Source: Chloroflexota bacterium (GTDB lineage: Bacteria > Chloroflexota > Anaerolineae > Anaerolineales > Villigracilaceae). From it: a DNA stretch of 7,136 nucleotides. The DNA lies in contig JAKANW010000143.1 of assembly GCA_021823555.1 (NCBI GenBank), forward strand, positions 1-7,136, given 5' to 3'. Within the stretch, counting starts at the first letter, position 1, and each line of letters starts with the position of its first letter. The position numbers and the translations under genes are program-made. The notes beneath the pieces were generated by a model, which did not search any database, was not told the DNA's origin, and saw only the letters and a list, made by a program, of their open reading frames with translations. Shown in pieces: positions 1-5,841 of this stretch.

Positions 1-98
1 CAGCGCAGTTCGCGTACTACTTCGTAACATTTCTTGTCGTCAAGGAGATTTTTGATTTGGATATTCAACATGTCTTCATCTTACCAGTTTTTGGGTAG
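1..98 (+). CDS. 3' end of an upstream gene, probably a membrane protein (partial)
   Basis: The third frame is open from the window edge to a TAG at 96-98 and encodes about 31 residues. It reads as aromatic and hydrophobic at first (Phe-Ala-Tyr-Tyr-Phe-Val-Thr-Phe-Leu-Val-Val), then Lys-Glu-Ile-Phe-Asp-Leu-Asp, then a second hydrophobic run ending Leu-Pro-Val-Phe-Gly. This would suit the tail of a membrane protein. The other two forward frames close at 27 and 54. The fragment lies 32 bp upstream of the GT-C gene on the same strand, so the two could be co-transcribed. It is too short to assign a family, and an open frame of this length can arise by chance. Confidence 0.3.
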   Translation, partial: AQFAYYFVTFLVVKEIFDLDIQHVFILPVFG

Positions 99-130
99 CT
101 CCTTGAAACTACTCATGAGCCAAGAACATA

Positions 131-1339
131 ATGAGAATACCCTTTCCAGAATCCTTGCACACATCGCTGAAGGCAAACAAGACCTTCAGGCCCAGCGGGC
201 TTGCGGCGCTCTACCTGTTCGGCTTGGCGGCGCGGGCAGCAGGATTACCCCTGGTCTCAATAGATATGACCGGCTACCTGATCCCCTGGTACGATACGCT
301 TGCCCGTCAGGGATTTTCTGCGCTATCACAATCTTTCTCCAACTACACGCCTCCCTACCTGTACCTGCTCTGGCTGGTCACGCTGACCCAAGCCTTCATC
401 CCCAAGATCATTGGCATCAAATTGCTCTCAGTGGCATTTGACCTGCTTAACACCTTCATGGTTTTTCGCATTGTGAAGTTGAAGGTTCCCCAGGGTTTCG
501 TGGCACACTGGAGCGCCGCGATCTTTTGGGCGCTCCCCACGATCATCCTCAACAGCGCCTGGTGGGGACAGGCCGACGCGGTCTTCACCTTTTTCCTGCT
601 GCTCAGCCTGTATTCCTTACTGAAAGAACGTCCGTTAGCCGCGGTGCTCCTTTTCGGGATAGCCTTTGCTATCAAAGCGCAGGCTATTTTCCTGGCCCCC
701 TTCCTGCTCCTGCTGGCCTTGAAGAAACGCATCCCCTGGTTTTATTTTTTGCTGGCGCCGCTGGTCTATCTTATCCTGATGCTGCCGGCAGTGGCAGCGG
801 GACGTCCGCTGCTCGACACCCTGACGGTCTATTGGGGGCAGGCCAACACCTACAAGCATCCATCCGCCATGGCCCCCAACTTGTATTTGTTCATACCGGG
901 ATCCCTGTATGCTCCCACAGTGATTGGTGGGCTTGCCGCAGCCGCCCTTTTGATGTTTGCCTGGGTATTTTTCTATGCGCGCAAAATCCAATCTTTCACA
1001 CCAGGCACCCTGCTCCTTTGTGCAGCAGGTTCAGCCGTCGCCATGCCATACATCCTGCCCTTGATGCACGAGCGTTACTTTTACCTGGCCGACATATTGA
1101 TCTTCCTGCTGGCCTTCTACCTGCCATCCCTGTGGATGTTTCCGCTTGCATCCCAAATCGTCTCGATACTGACGTATTCGGTCTTTCTTTTTCCCCTCTA
1201 TGACCAAAACCAAGTCCTTGCCGTGCTGATGGTCGCGGCGGCTATCATCATCAACACCCTGCTGGTGACGTATTTGCTGCGGAAACAATATCAGTTAATC
1301 AGGGAAGAAAGAATCACCGATTATCCAACCGCGTCTTGA
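131..1339 (+). CDS. GT-C fold integral-membrane glycosyltransferase (Gpi18/PIG-M-like mannosyltransferase type)
   Basis: This 402-residue protein is strongly hydrophobic, with roughly 10-12 predicted membrane segments spread over residues 22-384 and a short basic C-terminal tail. GT-C enzymes move a sugar from a polyprenyl-phosphate donor to a lipid or protein acceptor on the outer face of the membrane. Family-like marks are the first-loop Asp45 in Ser-Ile-Asp-Met-Thr followed by the aromatic Trp53-Tyr54-Asp55, the Asn71-Tyr-Thr-Pro-Pro-Tyr stretch, Trp144-Trp-Gly-Gln-Ala-Asp149, Ile181-Lys-Ala-Gln184, and His313-Glu-Arg315 in the late part. These resemble bacterial proteins related to eukaryotic GPI mannosyltransferase II (Gpi18, COG5542). 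Donor and acceptor cannot be read from sequence. The ATG at 131 is the only usual start after an in-frame TGA at 116-118, but its ribosome site is weak. The 3' end runs 19 bp into the convergent corA-like gene. General function is fairly sure, specificity unknown. Confidence 0.8.
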   Translation: MRIPFPESLHTSLKANKTFRPSGLAALYLFGLAARAAGLPLVSIDMTGYLIPWYDTLARQGFSALSQSFSNYTPPYLYLLWLVTLTQAFIPKIIGIKLLSVAFDLLNTFMVFRIVKLKVPQGFVAHWSAAIFWALPTIILNSAWWGQADAVFTFFLLLSLYSLLKERPLAAVLLFGIAFAIKAQAIFLAPFLLLLALKKRIPWFYFLLAPLVYLILMLPAVAAGRPLLDTLTVYWGQANTYKHPSAMAPNLYLFIPGSLYAPTVIGGLAAAALLMFAWVFFYARKIQSFTPGTLLLCAAGSAVAMPYILPLMHERYFYLADILIFLLAFYLPSLWMFPLASQIVSILTYSVFLFPLYDQNQVLAVLMVAAAIIINTLLVTYLLRKQYQLIREERITDYPTAS

Positions 1340-2373
1340 TCGCGATCCAGTCCCCTCTTCTCCAGCCACCTCAGCAAGTAGTAGCTGGCAATGCCGATCA
1401 ACACCAGTACAACCACAAAGGCTGGATAGGCAACCCGCCAGTTGGAAGCGCCGGTCATCATCGACCACTCGGACATGCCCCCGATCCCAGCCAGGAGAGT
1501 AAGCGGCATGAAGATCGTCGTAATGAAGGTTAATCGTCTGACCGTCGCATTCGTTTCGTTGGCAAAGCGCGTCATCCGGTTGTTGATCATGGATAGGTAC
1601 ATCTCCACCAGGCTGGTGACGATTTCGCGCAGGGCCTCGGACAGTTCGAAGGATTTGGCAAGGTGGTCATAGATATCGCGATACGGATAGATAACTTTCT
1701 CCGAAATGAACGGACAATCTTTACGGCATATCTTTACCAAAATCTCGCGTTCGTGGAAAAGGCTCTTGCGAAGCGCCAGCAGATCGCGGCGCTGGTGAAG
1801 CAGTCCGCTGGGGTCGAAAGCGGATACGTCCGCCAGCATCAGTTCCTCAGCCGCGTCCAGTTCGTCCTCGAGCGCCTCGATTGCCAGAAACTTTCGATCC
1901 ACGATCTGATCGAGAACAACGTGCATGAGGAAAGCTGGCCCCTGCCGCGCATTGTCAATGTCAAGTTCCAGCATACGCTCGATATTGCTGAATTGCCGTT
2001 CGCGGCTCGATCCGTCTCCGCTGACGGTCACCAGAAAATTTTCGCCGATGAACAAGTCGACCTCGTCGATGGTGAGCTTCTGATTTGAATAGCTGAAGGT
2101 GTTGAAGAGGATAAAAGTATTGCGTGGGAAATCTTCGATCTTGGGGATTTGATTTTCGTCCGTGCAGTCTTCGATTGACAATGGATGCAGGCCCAAAGGT
2201 TCAACGAGCGTCGAAAGTTCTTTCTTCAGAGTCGGGAATTCCTCTTTCGACGGCCGGATGAAATCCAGCCATATAAACCCCCCATCTTTGACTGCAGATA
2301 GGGCATCAGTGATTGTCGGCAAGCTGACGGGATTTCCATCCTGGGTGATGTGATAGTAGCGCGATTCTGACAT
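1321..2373 (-). CDS. corA: CorA-family divalent cation (Mg2+/Co2+) transporter, GMS variant
   Basis: This 350-residue protein has the CorA layout. A soluble alpha/beta N-terminal domain spans about residues 1-150 and a long helical stalk about 150-280. Two C-terminal membrane helices follow, at about 281-299 and 314-334, ending in a basic tail (Arg-Trp-Leu-Glu-Lys-Arg). CorA proteins form pentameric channels that bring Mg2+ into the cytoplasm. The segment Asn264-Asn-Arg-Met267 through Phe288-Met-Pro-Leu-Thr-Leu-Leu-Ala-Gly is typical of the family. The pore-mouth signature Gly-Met-Asn is here Gly299-Met300-Ser301, in the sequence Gly-Gly-Met-Ser-Glu-Trp-Ser-Met-Met. Because that Asn helps select hydrated Mg2+, transported ion and direction are uncertain, and an efflux or ZntB-like role is possible. 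The start is well supported by AGGAGG five bases upstream. Length is normal. The gene follows the methyltransferase gene on the same strand after a 90-bp gap that appears to hold its own promoter. Confidence 0.88.
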   Translation of the reverse strand: MSESRYYHITQDGNPVSLPTITDALSAVKDGGFIWLDFIRPSKEEFPTLKKELSTLVEPLGLHPLSIEDCTDENQIPKIEDFPRNTFILFNTFSYSNQKLTIDEVDLFIGENFLVTVSGDGSSRERQFSNIERMLELDIDNARQGPAFLMHVVLDQIVDRKFLAIEALEDELDAAEELMLADVSAFDPSGLLHQRRDLLALRKSLFHEREILVKICRKDCPFISEKVIYPYRDIYDHLAKSFELSEALREIVTSLVEMYLSMINNRMTRFANETNATVRRLTFITTIFMPLTLLAGIGGMSEWSMMTGASNWRVAYPAFVVVLVLIGIASYYLLRWLEKRGLDRDQDAVG

Positions 2374-2378
2374 GGTGA

Positions 2379-2384
2379 CCTCCT
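2379..2384 (-). promoter_or_regulatory. Ribosome binding site of the corA-like gene
   Basis: On the minus strand AGGAGG sits five bases before the ATG at 2373. It is a full match to the anti-Shine-Dalgarno core and fixes the start codon. Confidence 0.85.
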
Positions 2385-2397
2385 AAGCCTCCAAATA

Positions 2398-2447
2398 GCT
2401 CCATCTTGGATTCTAATGCAATCTGTAGATTCTCATCAACATGGAGC
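2398..2447. repeat. Nested inverted repeats in the methyltransferase-corA gap
   Basis: GCTCCAT at 2398-2404 is exactly inverted at 2441-2447 (ATGGAGC). Inside this pair lies a short palindrome, AATCT-GT-AGATT, at 2420-2431. GATTCT also occurs twice in direct order, at 2409-2414 and 2428-2433. The inner palindrome falls between the proposed -35 and -10 boxes of corA, so it could be an operator. In a transcript reading through from the methyltransferase gene, the outer arms could pair as a long-loop hairpin. There is no following T-run in the corA direction, so a simple Rho-independent terminator is unlikely. Confidence 0.35.
2410..2439 (-). promoter_or_regulatory. Candidate promoter of the corA-like gene
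   Basis: Read on the minus strand, TTGATG (2439-2434) is followed 18 bases later by TAGAAT (2415-2410). These match the sigma-70 boxes at 4/6 and 5/6 positions. Transcription would begin near 2403 and give a leader of about 30 bases containing the AGGAGG site. It would let corA be transcribed separately from the upstream methyltransferase gene. This is a reading by eye and the -35 box is weak. Confidence 0.45.
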
Positions 2448-2463
2448 ACAGAGTACTTCGTAG

Positions 2464-3003
2464 TTAACGCTCGTCTTTATTCGCTGCCGCCGAATAAAAT
2501 TCCCTCAGGAAACTCGACGGCCTTTTCCCTAGCAAACGCGGCTGACTGAACCCAGCCCGCGGCGCGAGGCTGCGGAAGGTTTCAAAGGATAGCGGATACG
2601 GCACCCAGGGATTGCCCGAGTCCACGTTGTATTCGACCAGCAAAAGCAAACCGCTCGGTTTCAGGAACGTCTGCACATGGCGCAAGACCTTTTCCTTGTC
2701 CCCGAAGAAATGCAGGGAGTTCGCCATCACGATGCCGTCCACGGGAATTAAATCAAGGCTGCGCGAGAAGTCCGCAGCCAGGATGTGCAGATTCTGGGTA
2801 TCGCCAAAGCGCACATGGTAAGCTTGCTCCAACTCGCTCAAACGCGGGCGGTCGCGGTCAACGGCGTAGATCACGGCATCCGGCCCGACCAGTTCGCGCA
2901 GGGCCAGCGTGAACGCGCCGGACCCCGCGCCGAAGTCCGCCCATGAGCCGCCGGGAGGCAGTCCCGCCGGTTTGAGAAGGCCGACATGATCAACATGGTC
3001 CAT
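2464..3003 (-). CDS. Class I SAM-dependent methyltransferase
   Basis: This 179-residue Rossmann-fold protein is predicted to move a methyl group from S-adenosylmethionine to an unknown acceptor in the cytoplasm. Motif I is clear: Trp21-Ala-Asp-Phe-Gly25-Ala-Gly27-Ser-Gly29. The acidic residue closing strand 2, which usually binds the ribose hydroxyls, is Asp49 in Ala-Val-Asp-Arg-Asp. Asp78 in Ala-Ala-Asp-Phe matches the adenine-side motif, and Asp89-Gly-Ile-Val-Met-Ala-Asn-Ser-Leu-His matches motif IV. Leu114-Lys-Pro-Ser-Gly-Leu-Leu-Leu-Leu-Val-Glu is the usual post-motif strand. The opening Met-Asp-His-Val-Asp-His-Val is a good natural N-terminus, although I see no strong ribosome site before the ATG at 3003. 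The protein is somewhat short for the superfamily, with a reduced C-terminal cap, so substrate cannot be guessed. It is divergent from polX (59-bp gap) and upstream of corA on the same strand. Confidence 0.82.
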   Translation of the reverse strand: MDHVDHVGLLKPAGLPPGGSWADFGAGSGAFTLALRELVGPDAVIYAVDRDRPRLSELEQAYHVRFGDTQNLHILAADFSRSLDLIPVDGIVMANSLHFFGDKEKVLRHVQTFLKPSGLLLLVEYNVDSGNPWVPYPLSFETFRSLAPRAGFSQPRLLGKRPSSFLREFYSAAANKDER

Positions 3004-3021
3004 GCGGCGAATGGTATCACA

Positions 3022-3039
3022 GGATTAATCGTATAATCC
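3022..3039. repeat. Inverted repeat in the methyltransferase/polX divergent gap
   Basis: The 18-bp segment GGATTAATCGTATAATCC has perfect 6-bp arms (GGATTA/TAATCC) around a 6-bp centre. It covers the TATAAT proposed for polX and lies 19-36 bp upstream of the methyltransferase start. A further copy of the left arm with its flanking A (AGGATTA) occurs at 3051-3057. This is a plausible operator for one or both genes, or chance in an AT-rich gap. Confidence 0.3.
3032..3037 (+). promoter_or_regulatory. -10 box of the candidate polX promoter
   Basis: A perfect TATAAT lies 25 bases before the ATG at 3063. Transcription would start near 3044 with a leader of about 19 bases that contains GAAAGGA. No good -35 box is visible at the usual distance, so an activator or a weak promoter is implied if the site is real. 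A start near 3044 would also rule out the GTG at 3042 as the translation start. Confidence 0.5.
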
Positions 3040-3047
3040 GAGTGAGT

Positions 3048-3054
3048 GAAAGGA
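3048..3054 (+). promoter_or_regulatory. Ribosome binding site deciding the polX start
   Basis: GAAAGGA ends eight bases before the ATG at 3063, a good distance. It ends eleven bases before the second ATG at 3066. It lies downstream of the alternative GTG at 3042, which has no site of its own. Confidence 0.7.
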
Positions 3055-3062
3055 TTACCGTT

Positions 3063-4790
3063 ATGATGAACAACCGTCAACTAGCCGATGTCTTCACACT
3101 CATCGCCAATCTGTCCGAGATCAAGGGCGAGATCATTTACAAGACTCTTGCTTATCGAAAGGCTGCCGAAAGCCTGTCGAGCCTGGGCCGTGAGGCCTCC
3201 GAATATTGGAAAGAGGGAAAATTACAGGATATCCCCGGCGTGGGCAAAGCCATCTCTGAAAAAATTGATGAATTGCTCCGCACCAGCAAACTGGAATTCC
3301 TCGAGAAACTCAAAAAGGAAGTCCCCCCCAGTTTGGCGGACTGGCTGCAGGTGCCGGGACTTGGCCCAAAGAAGATCGCGATGATCTGGAAGACGTTGAA
3401 CATCACGACTCTGGCGGAACTCGAAGCGGCCGCCAAAAAAGAAAAACTGCGCGACCTCCCAGGCATGGGCGAAAGATCGGAATCGGCGATTCTCGCGGGA
3501 CTGGAATCGTTGTCGCGTCGCTCGGGGCGGATTCCACTCGGACGCGCGTACCCGCTGGCGCAGGAGATCATCCGTCAACTTAAAAAGGTGAAGGGAGTCG
3601 TCGCCGCGGAACCAGCTGGAAGTCTGAGAAGGATGCGCTCAACGATTGGCGATATTGACATCCTGGTCGCGGCCAAAGATTCAAAGCCGGTCATGGAAGC
3701 GTTCACGAATCTGCCTGGCGTCGTGCGCGTGTTGGGCAAAGGCGAGACCAAGTCCAGCATCGAATTCGGCGACGGCGTGCGCGCCCAGGTCTGGGTGCAT
3801 CCGCCGGAAAAGTTCGGCACCGCATTGCAATATGCCACCGGTTCGAAGGATCACAACGTGCAATTGCGTCAACTGGCGCTCGACAAAGGGCTGTCGCTCT
3901 CGGAACATTCACTGAGCAGGACGGACGGCAAGGGTGAAATCTTTTGCTCGACCGAAGAAGAAGTTTATCAAACGCTTGGCTTGCCGTGGATTCCGCCCGA
4001 ACTTCGTGAAGACCGCGGCGAAGTGCAAGCCGCCAAACAAAACAAACTTCCGAAGCTAATTGAAGTCAAAGATATCAAAGCCGATTTGCAAGTTCACTCC
4101 AATTGGAGCGATGGCAAGTTGACGATGCTCGAGATGGCGCAAGCTGCCGCGAAGCGCGGAATCAAGGTAATTGCGTTTACCGATCATTCGGTCAGTCTCG
4201 GCGTCACTGGCGGACTGAGCATGGACGATCACAAGAAGCAAGCCGCCGAGATCAAAAAGGCGCAGGATAAACTCGGCGACAGCATTTTGATTTTGCACGC
4301 CAGCGAAGTCGAGATCAAGGCCGATGGCACGCTGGATTATCCCGATAAATTTTTGGCAAGTCTTGATCTTGTTCTTGCTTCGCTTCACACAAGTTTGCGG
4401 CAGCCGCGCGAGAAAGTCACGCAGCGCGTCCTCAACGCCATTCGCAATCCGCATGTGGACATTATCGGTCATCCGACGGGACGATTGATTCCCGACCGCG
4501 AAGGCGCAGACCTGGACATGGATGCGGTACTCAACGCCGCCGCGGAAACCGGCGTCGCGCTGGAGATCAACGCGCATCCCGCCCGCCTCGACCTGGACGA
4601 TATGTATGCCCGCCGCGCAAAAGAGTTGGGCATCCCCATCAGCATCAACACTGACGCGCATTCCGAGGCCGACCTTGATATGTTGTTCTACGGCATCGCC
4701 ATCGCCCGCCGCGCCTGGTTGACGAAGGAGGATGTCATCAATTGCTGGTCAACAAAGAAGCTGTTGGAGTGGTTGAAGAAGAGAGGATAA
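3063..4790 (+). CDS. polX: Family X DNA polymerase with C-terminal PHP domain, altered active sites
   Basis: This 575-residue protein has normal length and order for bacterial PolX, a gap-filling base-excision-repair polymerase joined to a PHP metallo-phosphoesterase or 3'-5' exonuclease. Three helix-hairpin-helix-like motifs lie near residues 54-68, 94-109 and 129-145. The palm has Gly186-Ser187, Arg189-Arg190 and Gly196-Asp197-Ile-Asp199. The sugar-selection loop Tyr257-Ala-Thr-Gly-Ser-Lys-Asp-His-Asn is intact. The third metal carboxylate, expected in a 'VDLRV'-like strand, is Gln242 (Arg-Ala-Gln-Val-Trp-Val). The PHP domain begins near 340 and shows His345, Asp350, His375, Glu415, His442, His470, Asp531 and His533. 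The first motif reads Asp-Leu-Gln343-Val-His, so one of the usual nine ligands is Gln. Polymerase activity is therefore doubtful, while the nuclease is more likely kept. A GTG at 3042 would add seven residues, but promoter and ribosome site favour 3063. Confidence 0.9.
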   Translation: MMNNRQLADVFTLIANLSEIKGEIIYKTLAYRKAAESLSSLGREASEYWKEGKLQDIPGVGKAISEKIDELLRTSKLEFLEKLKKEVPPSLADWLQVPGLGPKKIAMIWKTLNITTLAELEAAAKKEKLRDLPGMGERSESAILAGLESLSRRSGRIPLGRAYPLAQEIIRQLKKVKGVVAAEPAGSLRRMRSTIGDIDILVAAKDSKPVMEAFTNLPGVVRVLGKGETKSSIEFGDGVRAQVWVHPPEKFGTALQYATGSKDHNVQLRQLALDKGLSLSEHSLSRTDGKGEIFCSTEEEVYQTLGLPWIPPELREDRGEVQAAKQNKLPKLIEVKDIKADLQVHSNWSDGKLTMLEMAQAAAKRGIKVIAFTDHSVSLGVTGGLSMDDHKKQAAEIKKAQDKLGDSILILHASEVEIKADGTLDYPDKFLASLDLVLASLHTSLRQPREKVTQRVLNAIRNPHVDIIGHPTGRLIPDREGADLDMDAVLNAAAETGVALEINAHPARLDLDDMYARRAKELGIPISINTDAHSEADLDMLFYGIAIARRAWLTKEDVINCWSTKKLLEWLKKRG

Positions 4791-4814
4791 TGTGCCATTT
4801 CTGCATTACTTAAT

Positions 4815-4834
4815 CGGTAAAATTCATTTTATCG
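4815..4834. terminator. Weak hairpin between convergent polX and DUF1801 genes
   Basis: CGGTAAAAT (4815-4823) and ATTTTATCG (4826-4834) can pair over nine positions with one G-T pair and a two-base loop. It spans the stop codon of the leftward DUF1801 gene and follows the polX stop by 24 bases. It is AT-rich and lacks a clear T-run on either side, so it may be only a weak bidirectional terminator. No better one is visible in this 38-bp gap. Confidence 0.3.
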
Positions 4835-5254
4835 TTCGCGTTCTTTTGACGTGTTCAGCCCCACGGCTTCGAGAATGAGTGCCTTTAACGCAGCCTCATC
4901 TACAGTGTCACCTTCGTGGAAGTCGATGGCACGAACCGTGTTGCTTTCTAGACGCGTATTGAAGAGCTTCTTCGGATCCTTTATCTGAGCACCTTTGGGG
5001 AATGTCAACCGCACGGCGTTCTTGAGCGTATCTGCTACACATATTATCCCATCATGAGACCAGACGGGGACTCCCGATGGTTTGGATGGTTTTTTCCACT
5101 TCACTTCTTCGACCACGGCAGGGTCGGCTTTCTTGATCAAAGCGCGTAGCTGTGATAATTTCTTGCCCCGCCAGTCACCCGGCTCCTTGATGATGGCATC
5201 TATCTGTTCAGATGCGGACTTCTCTTTCGGGGAAAGATTCGTACTTGCTTTCAT
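4829..5254 (-). CDS. DUF1801 (YdhG-like) domain protein, second of a tandem pair
   Basis: This 141-residue soluble protein resembles the DUF1801 family, which has a frataxin-like alpha/beta fold and no settled biochemical role; some members are annotated as iron chaperones. Residues 14-58 form the helical front part, with Trp29-Arg-Gly-Lys-Lys-Leu-Ser-Gln-Leu-Arg and Glu49-Glu-Val-Lys-Trp-Lys-Lys-Pro. The sheet part follows (Val63-Pro-Val-Trp-Ser, Ile70-Ile-Cys-Val-Ala, Val81-Arg-Leu-Thr-Phe), then Phe98-Asn-Thr-Arg-Leu-Glu and a terminal helix at 117-131. The open frame reaches back to an ATG at 5341, but those residues are Arg-rich and lie over the upstream gene. The ATG at 5254 overlaps the upstream stop as ATGA and starts a sensible protein. 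GAGG directly abuts the ATG, too close for normal initiation, so reinitiation by ribosomes ending the upstream gene is likely. Family assignment is fairly sure, function unknown. Confidence 0.75.
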   Translation of the reverse strand: MKASTNLSPKEKSASEQIDAIIKEPGDWRGKKLSQLRALIKKADPAVVEEVKWKKPSKPSGVPVWSHDGIICVADTLKNAVRLTFPKGAQIKDPKKLFNTRLESNTVRAIDFHEGDTVDEAALKALILEAVGLNTSKERER

Positions 5255-5763
5255 CCTCGGCGCACCGCCTTCTTCACAAGCGCGCTGATCCTTGCCTCTT
5301 CGGCGGCGGTCAACTCCTTCAGCGCGAAGGCGGTCGGCCACATAGCGCCTTCGTCAAGGTTCGCCGTGTCACTGAAGCCGAGCGTCGCGTACCTCGTGTT
5401 GAACTTCTGCGCGCTTTGGAAGAAGCAGACGACCTTGCCATCCTTGGCATACGCGGGCATCCCATACCAGGGTTTCGGCGAGAGGGCTGGCGCGCTGGCT
5501 TTGATGATCGCATGGAGCCGCTTGGCCATGGCGCGATCCGGTTCCTTCATCGCGGCGATCGCCGCAAGCACGGCGCTTTCTCCTTCCGCCTTATCCTTGT
5601 TCGCGCGCGCCTCCGCCTTCAACTCTTGGGCACGTGCCTTCATCGCGGCTTTTTCCTCGTCCGTGAATCCCTTGGACGTCTTGCCGATCGCGGTGGTGCT
5701 CTCCCTGGCACCGCCCGCCAGGGCAGGTGTGGCGGACTTCTGCGTGTCCTTCTTTGGGCTCAT
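5251..5763 (-). CDS. DUF1801 (YdhG-like) domain protein with basic N-terminal extension, first of a tandem pair
   Basis: This protein has 170 residues. The first 30 are polar and probably disordered. Residues 33-60 form a highly charged Lys/Glu/Ala-rich helix ([10 protein letters not shown]). The DUF1801-like core begins near residue 61, with Met79-Ala-Lys-Arg-Leu-His84-Ala-Ile-Ile, then Pro98-Trp-Tyr-Gly-Met-Pro-Ala-Tyr105, Val111-Val-Cys-Phe-Phe, Phe121-Asn-Thr-Arg-Tyr and Gly139-Ala-Met-Trp-Pro-Thr-Ala-Phe. The Trp-Tyr-Gly-Met-Pro-Ala-Tyr motif is typical of the family. AGGAGG five bases before the ATG makes the start firm. It shares only the fold with the next gene, not close sequence, so this is an old pair rather than a fresh duplication. 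It lies 78 bp downstream of the VOC gene and may be read with it. Cellular role is unknown. Confidence 0.8.
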   Translation of the reverse strand: MSPKKDTQKSATPALAGGARESTTAIGKTSKGFTDEEKAAMKARAQELKAEARANKDKAEGESAVLAAIAAMKEPDRAMAKRLHAIIKASAPALSPKPWYGMPAYAKDGKVVCFFQSAQKFNTRYATLGFSDTANLDEGAMWPTAFALKELTAAEEARISALVKKAVRRG

Positions 5764-5768
5764 AGAAA

Positions 5769-5775
5769 CCTCCTC
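5769..5775 (-). promoter_or_regulatory. Ribosome binding site of the first DUF1801 gene
   Basis: GAGGAGG on the minus strand stands five bases before the ATG at 5763. It is among the strongest sites in the window and also serves the coupled second DUF1801 gene indirectly. Confidence 0.85.
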
Positions 5776-5801
5776 ATAGTGAATGTTTCTGGCAAATTAC
5801 T

Positions 5802-5815
5802 TGTGCGACCGCACA
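5802..5815. repeat. 14-bp palindrome between the VOC and DUF1801 genes
   Basis: TGTGCGACCGCACA has perfect 6-bp arms around a 2-bp centre. It lies 27 bases past the VOC stop and 39 bases before the first DUF1801 start, with only partial T-richness downstream in the leftward direction (AGTAATTT). It could be an operator for the DUF1801 pair or a short, weak terminator for the VOC gene. A second, AT-rich palindrome, ACAAATTTGT, sits at 5833-5842 on the VOC stop codon. Confidence 0.35.
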
Positions 5816-5841
5816 GTACGCGCGAGCGAAATACAAATTTG

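Noticed and set aside
526..1203. Forward open frame (225 codons) inside the GT-C gene
   Set aside because: It is the shifted shadow of a hydrophobic gene; composition is Pro/Ala/Arg/His-rich, with no membrane pattern and no ribosome site.
1338..1347. Perfect palindrome GATCGCGATC at the end of the GT-C gene
   Set aside because: Ten bases, inside coding sequence of corA, no T-run; expected by chance in a sequence of this size.
1663..2088. Forward open frame (141 codons) opposite corA
   Set aside because: The minus strand encodes a clear CorA stalk here; the forward frame has no start context.
3042..3062. GTG at 3042 as the polX start
   Set aside because: It precedes the GAAAGGA ribosome site and would lie at or before the transcript start set by TATAAT at 3032-3037.
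4056..4661. Minus-strand open frame (201 codons) opposite the PHP domain of polX
   Set aside because: The plus strand carries all PHP motifs; the opposite translation has no family features.
5255..5341. Longer N-terminus (ATG at 5341) for the second DUF1801 protein
   Set aside because: The extra 29 residues are Arg-rich and fully overlap the upstream gene in another frame; the ATGA overlap at 5251-5254 gives a natural start.
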